Shown: positions 8,388-17,867 of the stretch, in pieces | Layout of the letters: each line of letters opens with the position of its first letter | How positions within the stretch are numbered: position 1 is the first letter of the stretch | Source: CBDDKU01 sp965230375 | GTDB taxonomy: Bacteria > Bacteroidota > Bacteroidia > Flavobacteriales_D > Cryomorphaceae | Length of the DNA: 64,000 bases | Assembly: GCA_965230375.1 (NCBI GenBank) | Contig: CBDDKU010000006.1 | Coordinates: 248,001 to 312,000, forward strand | Reading direction: 5' to 3' | Position numbers and translations under genes: made by a program | The notes under the pieces: generated by a model | What the model was told of the DNA's origin: nothing | What the model saw: the letters and a program-made list of their open reading frames with translations, nothing else | Databases searched by the model: none

Positions 8388-8981
8388 TCAGCAATTCTTG
8401 TATTTGTCGTAGAGTCCTTTCCCATCGAGGATAAGCGGTCGGGCTTTTTCCATTCTGCTGACTCTCGTTTTTTCCTGCTTAGCTGAAGCGATGTGTTCAG
8501 CATATTCCTTCTGTTTTCCAGGGCTCAGCTTATTGAATTCAGTTTTCAAATGCTGATCCGAATTTAGAGCTTCTTGAAGCTCGTCTGGGATCGTCAATTT
8601 CTTTTTTTCTGGCTTGAGCTCTTTTCCTTGGCGCTGGTTTTCAATCGCCTCCTTCACATAGGTATCGATCAGCTTTTGATCCATTTCATCTGCAGAATTA
8701 AACCGCCACTGCCGGAGCGCTTTGGTCTTACCATCCTGGGCGTTCACGAGCACTTTTGAACGGTCTTCGAGAAAAACACCTTGAAAGAACCAAATTCCTA
8801 CGTAAGATTTAAAAGCAGCCATACCCGCTACATTCTTTCCTTCAATGCAGTAAACTGGCGCTCCCCACTTGATCGTTTCTTCCATGCTATTATGAAGAAA
8901 CACCTTGCGCAGAAGATTTAACTCATCCTGATAATTTTCGTGCTTCGCTATGTAGTCTTCAACGGTTTTCTTTTGCGGCAT
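8388..8981 (-). CDS. YdeI / OmpD-associated family protein (DUF1801 plus YdeI domain)
   Basis: 197 residues, cytoplasmic. The N-terminal DUF1801-like domain (about 5-115) has the family motifs MEETIKWGAPVYCIEGKNV and VGIWFFQGVFLED. The C-terminal part (about 130-190) is the YdeI helical domain (IPDELQEALNSD, FNKLSPGKQKEYAEHI, KARPLILDGKGLYDKYK). Homologues in enteric bacteria have been linked to peptide or polymyxin tolerance, and Bacteroidota members are uncharacterised. It starts at the ATG at 8981. Confidence 0.9.
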   Translation of the reverse strand: MPQKKTVEDYIAKHENYQDELNLLRKVFLHNSMEETIKWGAPVYCIEGKNVAGMAAFKSYVGIWFFQGVFLEDRSKVLVNAQDGKTKALRQWRFNSADEMDQKLIDTYVKEAIENQRQGKELKPEKKKLTIPDELQEALNSDQHLKTEFNKLSPGKQKEYAEHIASAKQEKTRVSRMEKARPLILDGKGLYDKYKNC

Positions 8982-9062
8982 AAGTCCTTGAAATAGAAAA
9001 TCAAAATATTCATACTAAACCGAATTTCAAAGTGTAATTTAGTCAGAGCTAACCTTTACCAG

Positions 9063-11291
9063 ATGATTTCTACTAGAGCACTGACTTTTTTCCTGCTATT
9101 TTTTTTCACCAGCACTTTGATTGCCCAAGATGAAGTTCCTGAGCTTACTTGGCCAAGAGAAGTGGAAGCCGCTGAAGGAGTGGCTACTTTTTATCAACCG
9201 CAAATTGACTCCCATACGGCCAATATCGTAGAAGGGAGATGTGCTCTGAGCTATAAACCGAATGATGGAGAGTTGGAGTTCGGAGCCTTTTGGTTTAGAG
9301 CCTTTCTTCAAACTGATAAGGAAGCGCGCACGGTTGTTTTAGACCAAATGGATGTGTTGGATGTTCATTTTCCCGGACTGGAAGATGAAGAGAAGATAGC
9401 TGAAGTGAGCAAAAAGATTCAAGATGTATTTGAGTCTATGAATCTGGTCATGTCTTTGGACCGACTGCTGGCATCCTTGAGTGATGAGCAAGATGTACAA
9501 CATCTCTCAGATGAGATTGATAATAATCCTCCTGATGTTTATTACCGAGAAGAGTCGACGATATTGATTACCATCGATGGTCAACCAATATGGAAAGACG
9601 CTTCAGACTACAAGCTGAAGTATGCGGTAAACTCAGCCTTCTTTATTGCACAAGACACAAAATCGAGCTTGTACTACATCAATGGTGGTGACTATTGGTA
9701 TACATCACCATCACCCGATCAGCCATGGGAACTGACATCAGATATTCCCAAAGGTGTGAAGAGTTTTGCCGATCAGAATAAGCCAGACTCAGAGAGTAAG
9801 GCAGAAGATGGGAATACACAAGCTCCCAAAATTTTGGTGGTAACAAAGCCATCCGAACTCATTGTTATTCAAGGAGAGCCCGACTATCAAACCATCGATG
9901 GTACGAGCTTGCTCTATGTGAAGAACACGGAGAATGATATTCTTATGGATATCAACACCCAAATGCACTACGTATTAATCGCGGGAAGATGGTACAAATC
10001 CAAATCCTTGGAAGATGGCTCCTGGAAATTTGAGGATCCACAAAACCTACCGGATGATTTTGCGAAAATTCCTTCAGGAAGTGATATGGAAACCGTTCTG
10101 GCCAGTGTCCCTGAAACTGAAGAGTCGCGTGATGCGCTTCTTGAGCAGACTATTCCCCAAACTGCCGAAGTGAGCAGAAGCGAAGCACGGGTGGAAGTGA
10201 AGTTTGATGGCTCTCCACAATTCAAACAGATTCCAAACACAGATGTATCGTATTCTGAAAATTCAGATAAGTCTGTTATGAAAATTGATCAGCGGTTTTA
10301 CGTTGTTGACAATGGGATTTGGTTTGTCTCGAATTACCCGGAAGGCCCTTATGAAGTGAGCGACCACCGACCCGATGAAGTCGATCAAATTCCGCCATCT
10401 GAGCCTGTATACAACACAAAGTACGTTTATGTTTACAGTTCCACCCCAGAGTATGTCTATGTGGGGTATCTGCCCGGATACACGCACTCATATGTGTACA
10501 ATGGCGTCGTAGTTTACGGTACCGGTTACCATTACCCATACTGGTATGGCAGTTACTACTACCCAAGACCAGTGACTTATGGATTTAGCGTACACTACAA
10601 TCCATACTCAGGTTGGGGATTTAGTATGGGCTTTTCGGCTGGATGGATTGGCTGGGGTTTCCATCCATACTACAGACCTTATTGGGGACCGTGTGGATAT
10701 AGAGCAGGGTACAGGCACGGGTATTACAATGGCTACAATCACGGATACCATCAAGGCTACCGACGTGGAGCAGCTGCCGGATACGCCGCAGGAAGCAGGA
10801 ACAATGCCTATGCAAATAGGGAAGGGGTTAGAAAATCGAACTATAAGGGACAGGTTGGAAACCGGCAGGATCGATCGCGTCCATCGAGCAAGCAGAACAA
10901 TATGTACTCCGACAAGCAGGGTAATGTGTACCAGCGCGACAAGAGTGGAAACTGGGACCAGAAGTCAAGGCCGAGCCGCGAGGGAACCAATGCACCAAGT
11001 CGCGGAGGGCAAACGGGTGTGAATAAAGGTGATAGCCCGAATAGAACCCCTTCAACCAGACCGACATCGCCCAGCACAAGGCCCACTTCACCGAATACGC
11101 GGCCTCAGACTCGTCCGTCAACTTCACCATCAAGACAGCAGCCAACAAACCTCAATCGCAGTTACCAAAACCGACAGCACGGACAGCAAAACTATAACCG
11201 ATCTCGTCAACAAATGCAACGCGCACAACCAACCAGATCGGCACCTACACGCTCTGCTCCCAGCCGCGGGGGCGGTGGAAGAAGACGATAG
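9063..11291 (+). CDS. Exported protein with Tyr/Gly-rich segment and basic Ser/Pro/Arg tail
   Basis: 742 residues with a signal peptide (MISTRALTFFLLFFFTSTLIAQ). The mature start (ELTWPREVEAAEGVATFYQPQ) and the phrase NIVEGRCALSY match a widespread family labelled in databases as carbohydrate-binding family V/XII-like, of unproven function. Residues about 20-460 are ordinary globular sequence with repeated short beta units (TSPSPDQPWELTSDIP and SNYPEGPYEVSDHRP are similar and may be duplicated WW-like modules). Residues about 465-585 are strongly enriched in Tyr, Gly, His and Trp, and 590-742 is a disordered basic tail rich in Arg, Ser, Pro, Gln and Asn, ending GGGGRRR. It has no T9SS tag. 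It is monocistronic and ends at a strong terminator. Confidence 0.8.
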   Translation: MISTRALTFFLLFFFTSTLIAQDEVPELTWPREVEAAEGVATFYQPQIDSHTANIVEGRCALSYKPNDGELEFGAFWFRAFLQTDKEARTVVLDQMDVLDVHFPGLEDEEKIAEVSKKIQDVFESMNLVMSLDRLLASLSDEQDVQHLSDEIDNNPPDVYYREESTILITIDGQPIWKDASDYKLKYAVNSAFFIAQDTKSSLYYINGGDYWYTSPSPDQPWELTSDIPKGVKSFADQNKPDSESKAEDGNTQAPKILVVTKPSELIVIQGEPDYQTIDGTSLLYVKNTENDILMDINTQMHYVLIAGRWYKSKSLEDGSWKFEDPQNLPDDFAKIPSGSDMETVLASVPETEESRDALLEQTIPQTAEVSRSEARVEVKFDGSPQFKQIPNTDVSYSENSDKSVMKIDQRFYVVDNGIWFVSNYPEGPYEVSDHRPDEVDQIPPSEPVYNTKYVYVYSSTPEYVYVGYLPGYTHSYVYNGVVVYGTGYHYPYWYGSYYYPRPVTYGFSVHYNPYSGWGFSMGFSAGWIGWGFHPYYRPYWGPCGYRAGYRHGYYNGYNHGYHQGYRRGAAAGYAAGSRNNAYANREGVRKSNYKGQVGNRQDRSRPSSKQNNMYSDKQGNVYQRDKSGNWDQKSRPSREGTNAPSRGGQTGVNKGDSPNRTPSTRPTSPSTRPTSPNTRPQTRPSTSPSRQQPTNLNRSYQNRQHGQQNYNRSRQQMQRAQPTRSAPTRSAPSRGGGGRRR

Positions 11292-11308
11292 GCCAGACCA
11301 AATTGAAA

Positions 11309-11334
11309 AAGCCGACCCTAAATTGGGTCGGCTT
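11309..11334. terminator. Bidirectional Rho-independent terminator
   Basis: Perfect 10-bp stem AAGCCGACCC / GGGTCGGCTT with a 6-base loop. It is preceded by an A run and followed by a T-rich stretch, so it can serve both the plus-strand gene ending at 11291 and the minus-strand gene ending at 11357. Confidence 0.85.
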
Positions 11335-11356
11335 CTTCTTTAAGGTTGACTTTAGA

Positions 11357-12187
11357 TTATCTCTTCAAAATATTAAAAGGCGATTCTTCAATCAAATACA
11401 TCAAGTTTTGATTGTATGCGTCTGGCGTTTGCCAAAACGACTCATGTGCGTTTGAATAAACGGTTTCACCAAGAATGTCATAGATGTTTATGTCCACCAG
11501 AGTCTCAAACTTCTTAGGTGAGATAGATGGGTTTTCTCTACGCCCCTGTGGTGTTTCCAATGTTTGGTTTTCAGTTCCGAAACTGTTTTCCTTCTTGTTG
11601 GGCTTGCCGATTGGCTCTACTTCTACCGTACCGTATACGATGTACTCAACTTCTAGGATATCGGCTACTTCAGCTGGACTATATTCTTTAATGCTTTTCC
11701 AGTCGATTTCATTTTCAACCAATTTCATATTGGTTGTATCCATATGCTGAATAATCAGCTGATCATTTACTGATCTGATATTGTTAATGCAATCGAGTTG
11801 AGTTTGGAGACTCATATTGTCGTGCTCGTGTTTATTGTAATGGTCTTCATATACGAAAGGCAATACGGCTACTTTGTTCTTGTACTTTTTCATTCGCTCT
11901 TCCCAAGACTCAGCACCACTCGAGAGTGTCCCAAAGTTGATTTGATCAACTCTTCCATCGGCATAATCTATTCGGGTAATGTCCGTCTTATTGACATAAA
12001 CCGTGTCCTTAGTTTCAGGGTTCTTTACCCCAATCATTTTGGCTTCGTTAGAGATGACTTTTCCCGTCACTTCCTTTCCGTTGTTAAGGAGTATTTTGTC
12101 TGTTGCTGACTTTGAGTTCTGAGCATAAGTACCTAGGCCAAGGATAAGGGTGAAGACTAGTGGTAGGATTGATTTTGCGGCTTTCAT
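11357..12187 (-). CDS. Exported protein with CsgG/TolB-like nucleoside-fold core, unknown function
   Basis: 276 residues with a signal peptide (MKAAKSILPLVFTLILGLGTYAQ). Residues about 30-85 form a small beta domain (LNNGKEVTGKVISNEAKMIGVKN, then DTVYVNKTDITRIDY) of the kind found in many Bacteroidota exported proteins. Residues about 105-270 begin KNKVAVLPFVYEDHY and include EVADILEVEYIVYGTVEVE, a layout typical of CsgG-like or FlgT-like periplasmic proteins that bind short peptides or lipids. There is no lipobox. It is transcribed alone, with a 210-base upstream region containing a TATATTTT element. The fold assignment is inferred from two motifs only. Confidence 0.7.
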   Translation of the reverse strand: MKAAKSILPLVFTLILGLGTYAQNSKSATDKILLNNGKEVTGKVISNEAKMIGVKNPETKDTVYVNKTDITRIDYADGRVDQINFGTLSSGAESWEERMKKYKNKVAVLPFVYEDHYNKHEHDNMSLQTQLDCINNIRSVNDQLIIQHMDTTNMKLVENEIDWKSIKEYSPAEVADILEVEYIVYGTVEVEPIGKPNKKENSFGTENQTLETPQGRRENPSISPKKFETLVDINIYDILGETVYSNAHESFWQTPDAYNQNLMYLIEESPFNILKR

Positions 12188-12397
12188 AGATGGAGTTCAA
12201 TTGGGTTATTTGGGCTAAAAATATAATAAATATGAATGTGCCATGATGCCCTAAGTAGATTTGCTGGATGTTGCATCCCTAATTTGCTGAGGGAAATATG
12301 ATGTTATGATTCTTTTAAATTTTCTTGAAAGTGTAGGAGTGTAGAGATATTCTCTGATTTTCGTAGCTTAACAAGCCATAAAGAGTATTAAATAGAA

Positions 12398-12847
12398 ATG
12401 GGTAAGGAGATTAAGCCAGGCACGGGCTATGGCAAAATCAAATTTGGAGCTTCTATGGATGATATAGAAGCCAGACTGGGAAAACCCAGTGAAATTGAAC
12501 GAGATGAAGACCAATTGACTTATTGGCATTACGACGATGAGATATTGTCGCTCACTTTTGATGGTACCGAAGGTTGGAAACTATCTTCCTTACTAGCAGG
12601 AGATTTGGGGATGAAGCTTTTTGATCAGGATCTCGATGAATTGAGTCAGGAAGGATTGAAAGCACTACTCAAGGAAAATGGGGCGAAGAATGTTACGTCT
12701 CAAGATGAAATAGTTGATGGAGCTACGATTGATACGATCGAAGCTGAAGATCTTGAAATGATTTTTTGGTTCGAAAACGGCGATCTTACTGAAGTTCAAT
12801 GGGGCCCCTTCTTCAACGATGAAGACTCCATAATGTGGCCTGAATAA
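12398..12847 (+). CDS. Small acidic protein of unknown function
   Basis: 149 residues, cytoplasmic and very acidic. The opening (GTGYGKIKFGASMDDIEARLGKPSEIE) resembles the helix-strand opening of BamE/SmpA-like and related small domains, and is followed by strands (YWHYDDEILSLTFDG, LEMIFWFENGDLTEVQWGPFF). No signal peptide or lipobox is present, so it is not a normal BamE. It stands alone between divergent and convergent minus-strand genes. The function is unknown to me. Confidence 0.75.
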   Translation: MGKEIKPGTGYGKIKFGASMDDIEARLGKPSEIERDEDQLTYWHYDDEILSLTFDGTEGWKLSSLLAGDLGMKLFDQDLDELSQEGLKALLKENGAKNVTSQDEIVDGATIDTIEAEDLEMIFWFENGDLTEVQWGPFFNDEDSIMWPE

Positions 12848-12848
12848 A

Positions 12849-12878
12849 AAAAGCCGCCACGAATTTCTTCATGGCGAC
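12849..12878 (-). terminator. Rho-independent terminator of the tricorn protease gene
   Basis: On the minus strand an 11-bp stem with two G-T wobbles (12853-12863 with 12868-12878) encloses a GAAA tetraloop and is followed by T7 (complement of 12846-12852). It lies 25 bases after the end of the minus-strand gene and overlaps the end region of the plus-strand gene. Confidence 0.75.
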
Positions 12879-12902
12879 CTTCTCGATTGTATTCTGCTAG
12901 GA

Positions 12903-15900
12903 TTACTTCGAAGTTTCTTCTAGCAAGTGTTTTACTGCTGCTTCAAGCTGCTCATCTCTGTTTTGAGATGCCATGCCGGGCTGGTTGGGAACTTTGATGT
13001 CTGGCTCCAACTGATTGTTCTCCATCAGTTCACCTGTCTTCACATCGCGCATTCCCACTTGTGGAATTCCGAATACCGTTCCGTCGAGCATAGATTCCCA
13101 CCATACTGCAGTACCTGTTCCGGGTACTGGCATACCAATGAGCTTACCAATCTCAAAGAATTTGTAGGTGTAAGGGAAAAGGTGTGCGTCGCTGTAGTTG
13201 CTTTCACTCATGAGAACACAGGAAGGCTTCTGCCACTTTCCTAGTGGTTCTCCTCCCATGTTTTCCTGACCGCGCGGAACAAACTGCATATAGGGTTCAC
13301 CACTCAAGAATGTGGCCAGGTCATCGTGCAACCAACCTCCACCATTAAACCTCGTATCGACGATTAAGGCATCCTTATCGTTGTGCTTACCAAGCGCCCG
13401 ACTGTAGAGTTCTCTGAAGCTGGATGAATTCATTCCCCGGACGTGCACATAGCCAATTTTTCCATCAGAAAGGCTGTCGACAGCCGCTTCTCTCGTCTTA
13501 ACCCAGCGTTCATAGGCCAATTGGTTTTGAGTACCGCGGCTGATTGGCTCGATTACTTCATCCCATTTCTCTCCATTCAGGCTGAATGAGACGAGTACTT
13601 TATCGCCAGCCTTGCGATTGAGCAATGGATAGTAGTTTTTCTCCAGCTTTTATCTCTTTTCCATCAATTTTGGTGATAATCGTTCCGGGTTTAATCTTCC
13701 CGTCTTTATTGATCAGTGGACTCTTATCCATGATTTCAATGATTCTTGAGGCCGTCACCAGTGAAATCGGGGTCGTAGAAAGCTCCGAAACAAGCCGTGG
13801 CATCGTCGGTAGAACTGCTTTCCCAACCGAATGCTCCTGTGTGAGATGCGTTCACTTCACCGAGCATTTCGCTAAGTACATTGGCAAAGTCATAACGATT
13901 ATTGATATAGGGTAGGAAGCGCTCGTAATTGGCTTTGTACATGTCCCAATCTACTCCGTGTAGATCTTCGAGATAGAACTTCTTTTTAAACTGACGCCAT
14001 GCATGCTCAAACATATAAGCTCGCTCTGCATCGGCGTTTAAATTCATTTCTGAACTATAGGATATGCCTTCCATTTTACCGTCTGGCACTTCGATTTTCT
14101 TTAAGCTACCTCGGTTGTTTAAGAAAATGTGCTTTTCCTTTTTGTCGAATTGTAACGATGAATAGCCTCCGTCAAGATTTGTGACTATTTTGGTTTCGTT
14201 CTCCTTAAACTTGGTTCTCCAAAGATTGGTTCCATCCCCAGTACTGGTTAAGTAGTACAGATTTTCACCTTCTTTATCTAGGAGCATGTCTGAGATGAAA
14301 GAAGAAAGATGGTCAATTTCACCATTCTGTCTTCAAGGCCTTCCCATTCAACTTTTACGGGCTCTAACTTTTCTTCTTCTTTTTTCGTCGTCATCATCCT
14401 TTTTGTCCTTCTTTCCCTTTTTGTCTTTTTCTTCATCATCATCATCCTTCTTGTCATCATCCTTGTTTTCCTTCCAGAACTCGTAATCGGCTTGTCTAGG
14501 GTAAAGCGCTGGTAGGCATCTTCAGTAAGGAAGAGAGCAAAAACATCAGACTGCGATCCCCAGCTACCGTGAGAACGGTATCCGCTGCGATCAGAAACCC
14601 AGTAGACTACTTCGCCGCCCATTCCAAACTTAGGCCGGTAGTTTTCCGTAGCCGCTTTCCGTCAAGTCTTTCGGCTTTTCTTCACCGCTGGCGTTGAGAA
14701 GTCCAATTTGCGTGTTCCATCTATTGTTATCAAAGAACTCGACCAGGAGCCACTTGCTATCAGGCGACCAGGTGAATCCTTGATCTCCATCGGAGTAACT
14801 GTAATTCATATCACCCGACATCACTGTGCGGATGTCTCCTGATGCCAGGTTCTTTACGCGTATGGTAGTTCGCTCTTCAAGGAATGCAATCTCTTAATCG
14901 TCCGGGCTATAGGCCGCTTGAAATGTTTCCGCATCGGTTTCTACCAGAGCCTTTTCATCAATCAATGTCGCGTTGTAGAAGTACTTCTCTTCTTCTCGGT
15001 TCAAAGTAGCTTCGTAAATATTCCCAACTCGCATCCCTTTCACTCGAATACATCAGCTTCGTACCATCACTATTGAAGTCAAGGTTTCGCTCCTGCTCCG
15101 GCGTATTGGTGATGCGCTTTGTGGCGCTATAGTCGATGGAAGTCACAAAAACTTCCCCACGTACGATAAACGCTATTTCTTTTCCGTTTGGAGAAACTTC
15201 AAAATCGGAAGCACCGCTGTTAATCAACTTGACAATGGTCTCGTTGTAGAGCTCGTCACTATGGATTATAATTTCAACCTTTTAGGACTTTGAGTCTCTA
15301 GCTGTGTGTAGATCTCTCCGTTAAAATCGTAGCAAAGCATTCCGTTTTCAGCCATGCTCAATGAGCGTACCGGATGGTTTTCGAAATTGCTCACTTGTGT
15401 GAAACCTGTTGCCTTTCCACTTGATATATCAGCTTTCCAAACGTTGAATGAACCGCTGCGCTCAGAAAGAAATACATCTTTTCATCGCCCTTCCAAATGG
15501 GATTTCGGTCTTCGCCTTCCCATGTGGTCAACTGGCTGTAGGTCTTTGAAGAAATGTCGTACTCCCAAATATCCCGCGTTACTGACGATACGTGGTGTTT
15601 TTCTCAGCGGGTCTTCATATCCCTTTTGGTCGTGAAACAAAAACTTGGTTTCATCCCTGAAAAATTTGCATCAATGGCCGTGTAGTAATCAGCTGAACCG
15701 GTCGGCTTCCCGTATCAGATACGGTATAGAGTTCGCTCAAAACACCCGAAGGAAACAAAACTGAATTATGATTGTCCAGTTCTAGATGATCCGAATACGA
15801 TTCTTCCATCGCTCAGGTACTCAAAAGGGGTATCCCACGAACTGTGAAAAGTAACCCGGCTCGGTGCACCACCTGTGGCTTCGGCTACATAGATGTCTTT

Positions 15901-16162
15901 GTTTCCGTTTCTGATAGATGCAAAGGCTATTTTTTTGCTATCCGCCTTCCCATACTGGATTTGATTCGTAGGCATCCGTGCGCGTAATGGCAGTAGCCAC
16001 TCCACCGCTGCGAGGCACGGTATATATATCGCCTTGAAATGAAAAGGCTATGGTCTTACCATCTGGTGATATACTTGGATATTTGAGCCAAAGTGGACTT
16101 TCTTGAGAGTGGCAGAATAGGATGGATAGGGCACCACAAAGCCCGAGTATTAGTTTCTTCAT
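12903..16162 (-). pseudogene. Tricorn-type S41 protease, interrupted by many single-base indels
   Basis: Reading across the frames gives one protein of about 1085 residues, the usual length of Bacteroidota tricorn-like S41 peptidases. It has a signal peptide (MKKLILGLCGALSILFCHSQ), two WD40-like propellers (for example YPSISPDGKTIAFSFQGDIY, VSPNGKEIAFIVRGEVFVTS), an Asp/Lys-rich linker (about 14380-14490), a helical domain (YKANYERFLPYINNRYDF), a PDZ segment (KPGTIITKIDGKEI) and the protease core with ALIVDTRFNGGGWLHD and the catalytic serine region SESNYSDAHLFPY. Frame changes occur near 15950, 15775, 15655, 15617, 15480, 15285, 15025, 14648, 14492, 14383, 14310, 13745 and 13630, and there is an in-frame TAA at 14894-14896. 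Most are one extra A or G in a short run. Conserved residues persist on both sides of every break, so the gene is probably intact in the organism. Family members are exported peptide-degrading enzymes. Confidence 0.85.
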
Positions 16163-16232
16163 GTTAAAATTGGTTGGTCTGTACTAGACCGAAGAAACAA
16201 AAAAAAGACGTGTGTACTCGGAATTGTGATTT

Positions 16233-17143
16233 TTAAGATGGGACTACCAGTGAAGAAACTTGGCCATTGGTCATGTTTGGAGATCCATTTTTTTCTCTCT
16301 CCGGAATGGGGTTAAACCAATCTCTAACCTGATCGTGAACAACATCATTCCAAAGCATTCTATAGTGTCCTGTTTTCTCGAGTGCAAGTAACTCCGTATC
16401 GGCATGAATCTTTGCCAGGATTTCAGCATTATTGAACGGAATCACTTTATCATATCGATCGTGAATAATGCCACTCTGCTCTATTCGATTTGATTCATCT
16501 TTCTGCTCACCGCCAATGATTCAAAATCATCTTCGAGCAAATATTCTGCATTGGAGATGATTTGATCGAATGCCGTTTCGCTTAGCCGACCAATTTGGAG
16601 AACGGTCGAAAGAACTCAGTAAAGTCGATTGGTGAAGTCAGGATGATAAACCGCTTTACACCAATATTGGTTCGAGCTAAGGTATGGGTGGTCACAGCCG
16701 AGCCAAAAGAATGTGTCACAAAAGATATTCTATCGCCGGCCGAACTCTTTCTAGCACGGCTTCGAGCGCAATGATGCAATTTTTGAGATTCGTCTTTCTA
16801 CCCTTAGTCTTTCCATGAGCTGGTAGGTCAAAACTTATAACGTGGTATCCTTGACCAGATAGAACTTTGCCAATTCCCGACATGCTCCCGGCATTCGACT
16901 CCCAGCCGTGAACGAGTATGACTGGCTCACCGGCTGGATCGCCCACTTCATAGCATTGAATATCTCCAATAGATGATGGTGCCTTGAAATGGTGAGCAGT
17001 CTTATAAAACTCCACTTCTCTTGCTTGAGTGGAAGTTTACGCGTTCGCTGTAAGAATTGAAAAGCATGGTCACCGGCTTTTCTTGGGCTGATCCGATCGA
17101 GTATCCGGAAATAGGTTTTGATGAATAAGAGTTGAGCTTTCAT
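16233..17143 (-). pseudogene. Alpha/beta hydrolase, frameshifted
   Basis: Joined across frames this is one alpha/beta hydrolase of about 300 residues starting at ATG 17143 (MKAQLLFIKTYFRILDRISP). Visible elements are the oxyanion strand PVILVHGWESNAGSMSGIGK, the strand YHVISFDLPAHGKTKGR, the nucleophile elbow THSFGSAVT (serine at the centre), the acid segment GIIHDRYDKVIPF, and the final histidine in KTGHYRMLW. The full catalytic triad is therefore present. Breaks occur near 17020, 16740, 16600 and 16475, each a single-base shift. The substrate is unknown. The TetR gene lies 71 bases upstream on the same strand. The leader has a GGTATA half-site (about 17164-17172) resembling the TetR operator. 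Confidence 0.75.
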
Positions 17144-17214
17144 GTTGGTTTGTAAAAATAACAAACGGTATATAATTAGATAAAAAATATATCAGGGAGT
17201 CCAGTTGTCTTTTA

Positions 17215-17788
17215 TCATTTGTCAATAAAATCCATGGTATCATTCAGGTGCTGCGGGTCCTTAAGCATATTGGCCGTAAAAACAGAGCCCTGAATTAGTG
17301 AAACGAGGCGTTTGCCTTCTACTTTTGCATCGACACTCGGCTTGAATTCACCAGCTTCTTGGCCTGATTTTACAATCTTGATCAGATTCTTTTGAAGCTT
17401 GGTCAGAACAGTTACCACCCGTTTGTGCAGTTGTGGATTCATGTTGTTTGAATCTACGCCCACATTAAGTAGGGGACATCCGCCAACAGCAATGGTGTCG
17501 TTGTAATAATTGCGATAAAAGTGCGTCATGATTTGGAGCTTGGCGGTAGGCGACTCCACCATATTCATCATGTCAGCCCAGCTTCCAAATTACCGTTCTC
17601 ACATTGTAATTAAATGCTTCAACGGCTAGGTGTTCTTTGTTTTCGAAGTTTCCATAAATCGCACCCTTGGTCAAACCAGTCACTCGGGTAATGTCTGTCA
17701 TAGACGTGGCCTTGTACCCCATCGTATTAAAGACGGGCGCAACCTTCTCAATTATGTATTGAGTCGTGAGCTCTGATTTTCTGGCCAT
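17215..17788 (-). pseudogene. TetR/AcrR family regulator, one frameshift
   Basis: One protein of about 190 residues split by a single extra G in a GGG run at about 17577-17580. Removing it gives VRTVIWKLADMMNMVESPTA without a break. The N-terminal TetR helix-turn-helix (about 8-55) reads MTDITRVTGLTKGAIYGNFENKEHLAVEAF, in two parts. The C-terminal ligand domain begins after residue 75 and contains the CPLLNVGVDSNN segment common in the YxaF/LmrA-like subgroup. ATG 17788 is supported by a -7 element four bases upstream and a dyad operator further upstream. It probably represses itself and the following hydrolase. Confidence 0.85.
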
Positions 17789-17792
17789 GGTG

Positions 17793-17800
17793 CAAAGATA
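17793..17800 (-). promoter_or_regulatory. -7 element for a leaderless TetR transcript
   Basis: Minus-strand TATCTTTG matches TAnnTTTG exactly and is followed by four bases (CACC) and the ATG at 17788. Transcription would start at or within a base or two of the start codon. Confidence 0.6.
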
Positions 17801-17806
17801 TAAAAA

Positions 17807-17820
17807 ATACCGACTGGTAT
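17807..17820. promoter_or_regulatory. Putative TetR operator (dyad)
   Basis: ATACCGACTGGTAT is an interrupted palindrome, ATACC-N4-GGTAT, placed just upstream of the -7 element of the TetR gene. Its position in the -10 to -35 spacer region fits autorepression. The centre GACTGGT resembles GACTAGTTGGT in the operator of the other TetR in this window (57232-57285). Confidence 0.5.
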
Positions 17821-17867
17821 ATTAATCCTAATTCACTAAATGACTCCCAATTAAATTCTGCCAGCGT

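Noticed and set aside
8333..8503. Longer N-terminus for the 94-residue protein
   Set aside because: The extra 57 codons read as non-conserved sequence and overlap the YdeI-like gene; the ATG at 8332 fits better.
10263..11148. Several overlapping minus-strand and alternate plus-strand frames within the 742-residue gene
   Set aside because: They come from biased codon use in the Tyr/Gly- and Arg/Ser/Pro-rich parts of the real gene; no start signals or family features.
9063..11291. Curli-like amyloid subunit
   Set aside because: The Tyr/Gly-rich part lacks the regular Gln/Asn repeat of CsgA/CsgB, and no curli export genes are nearby.
12398..12847. SMI1/KNR4-type immunity protein
   Set aside because: Acidic character and size are similar, but the conserved SMI1 motifs are not visible and no toxin gene is adjacent.
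14286..14515. Plus-strand frames rich in Ser and Phe opposite the tricorn gene
   Set aside because: They are the antisense of the Asp/Lys-rich linker of the protease and have no other support.
12903..16162. Programmed ribosomal frameshifting in the tricorn gene
   Set aside because: There are more than ten shifts at unrelated short runs without slippery heptamers or downstream structures. Consensus error is simpler.
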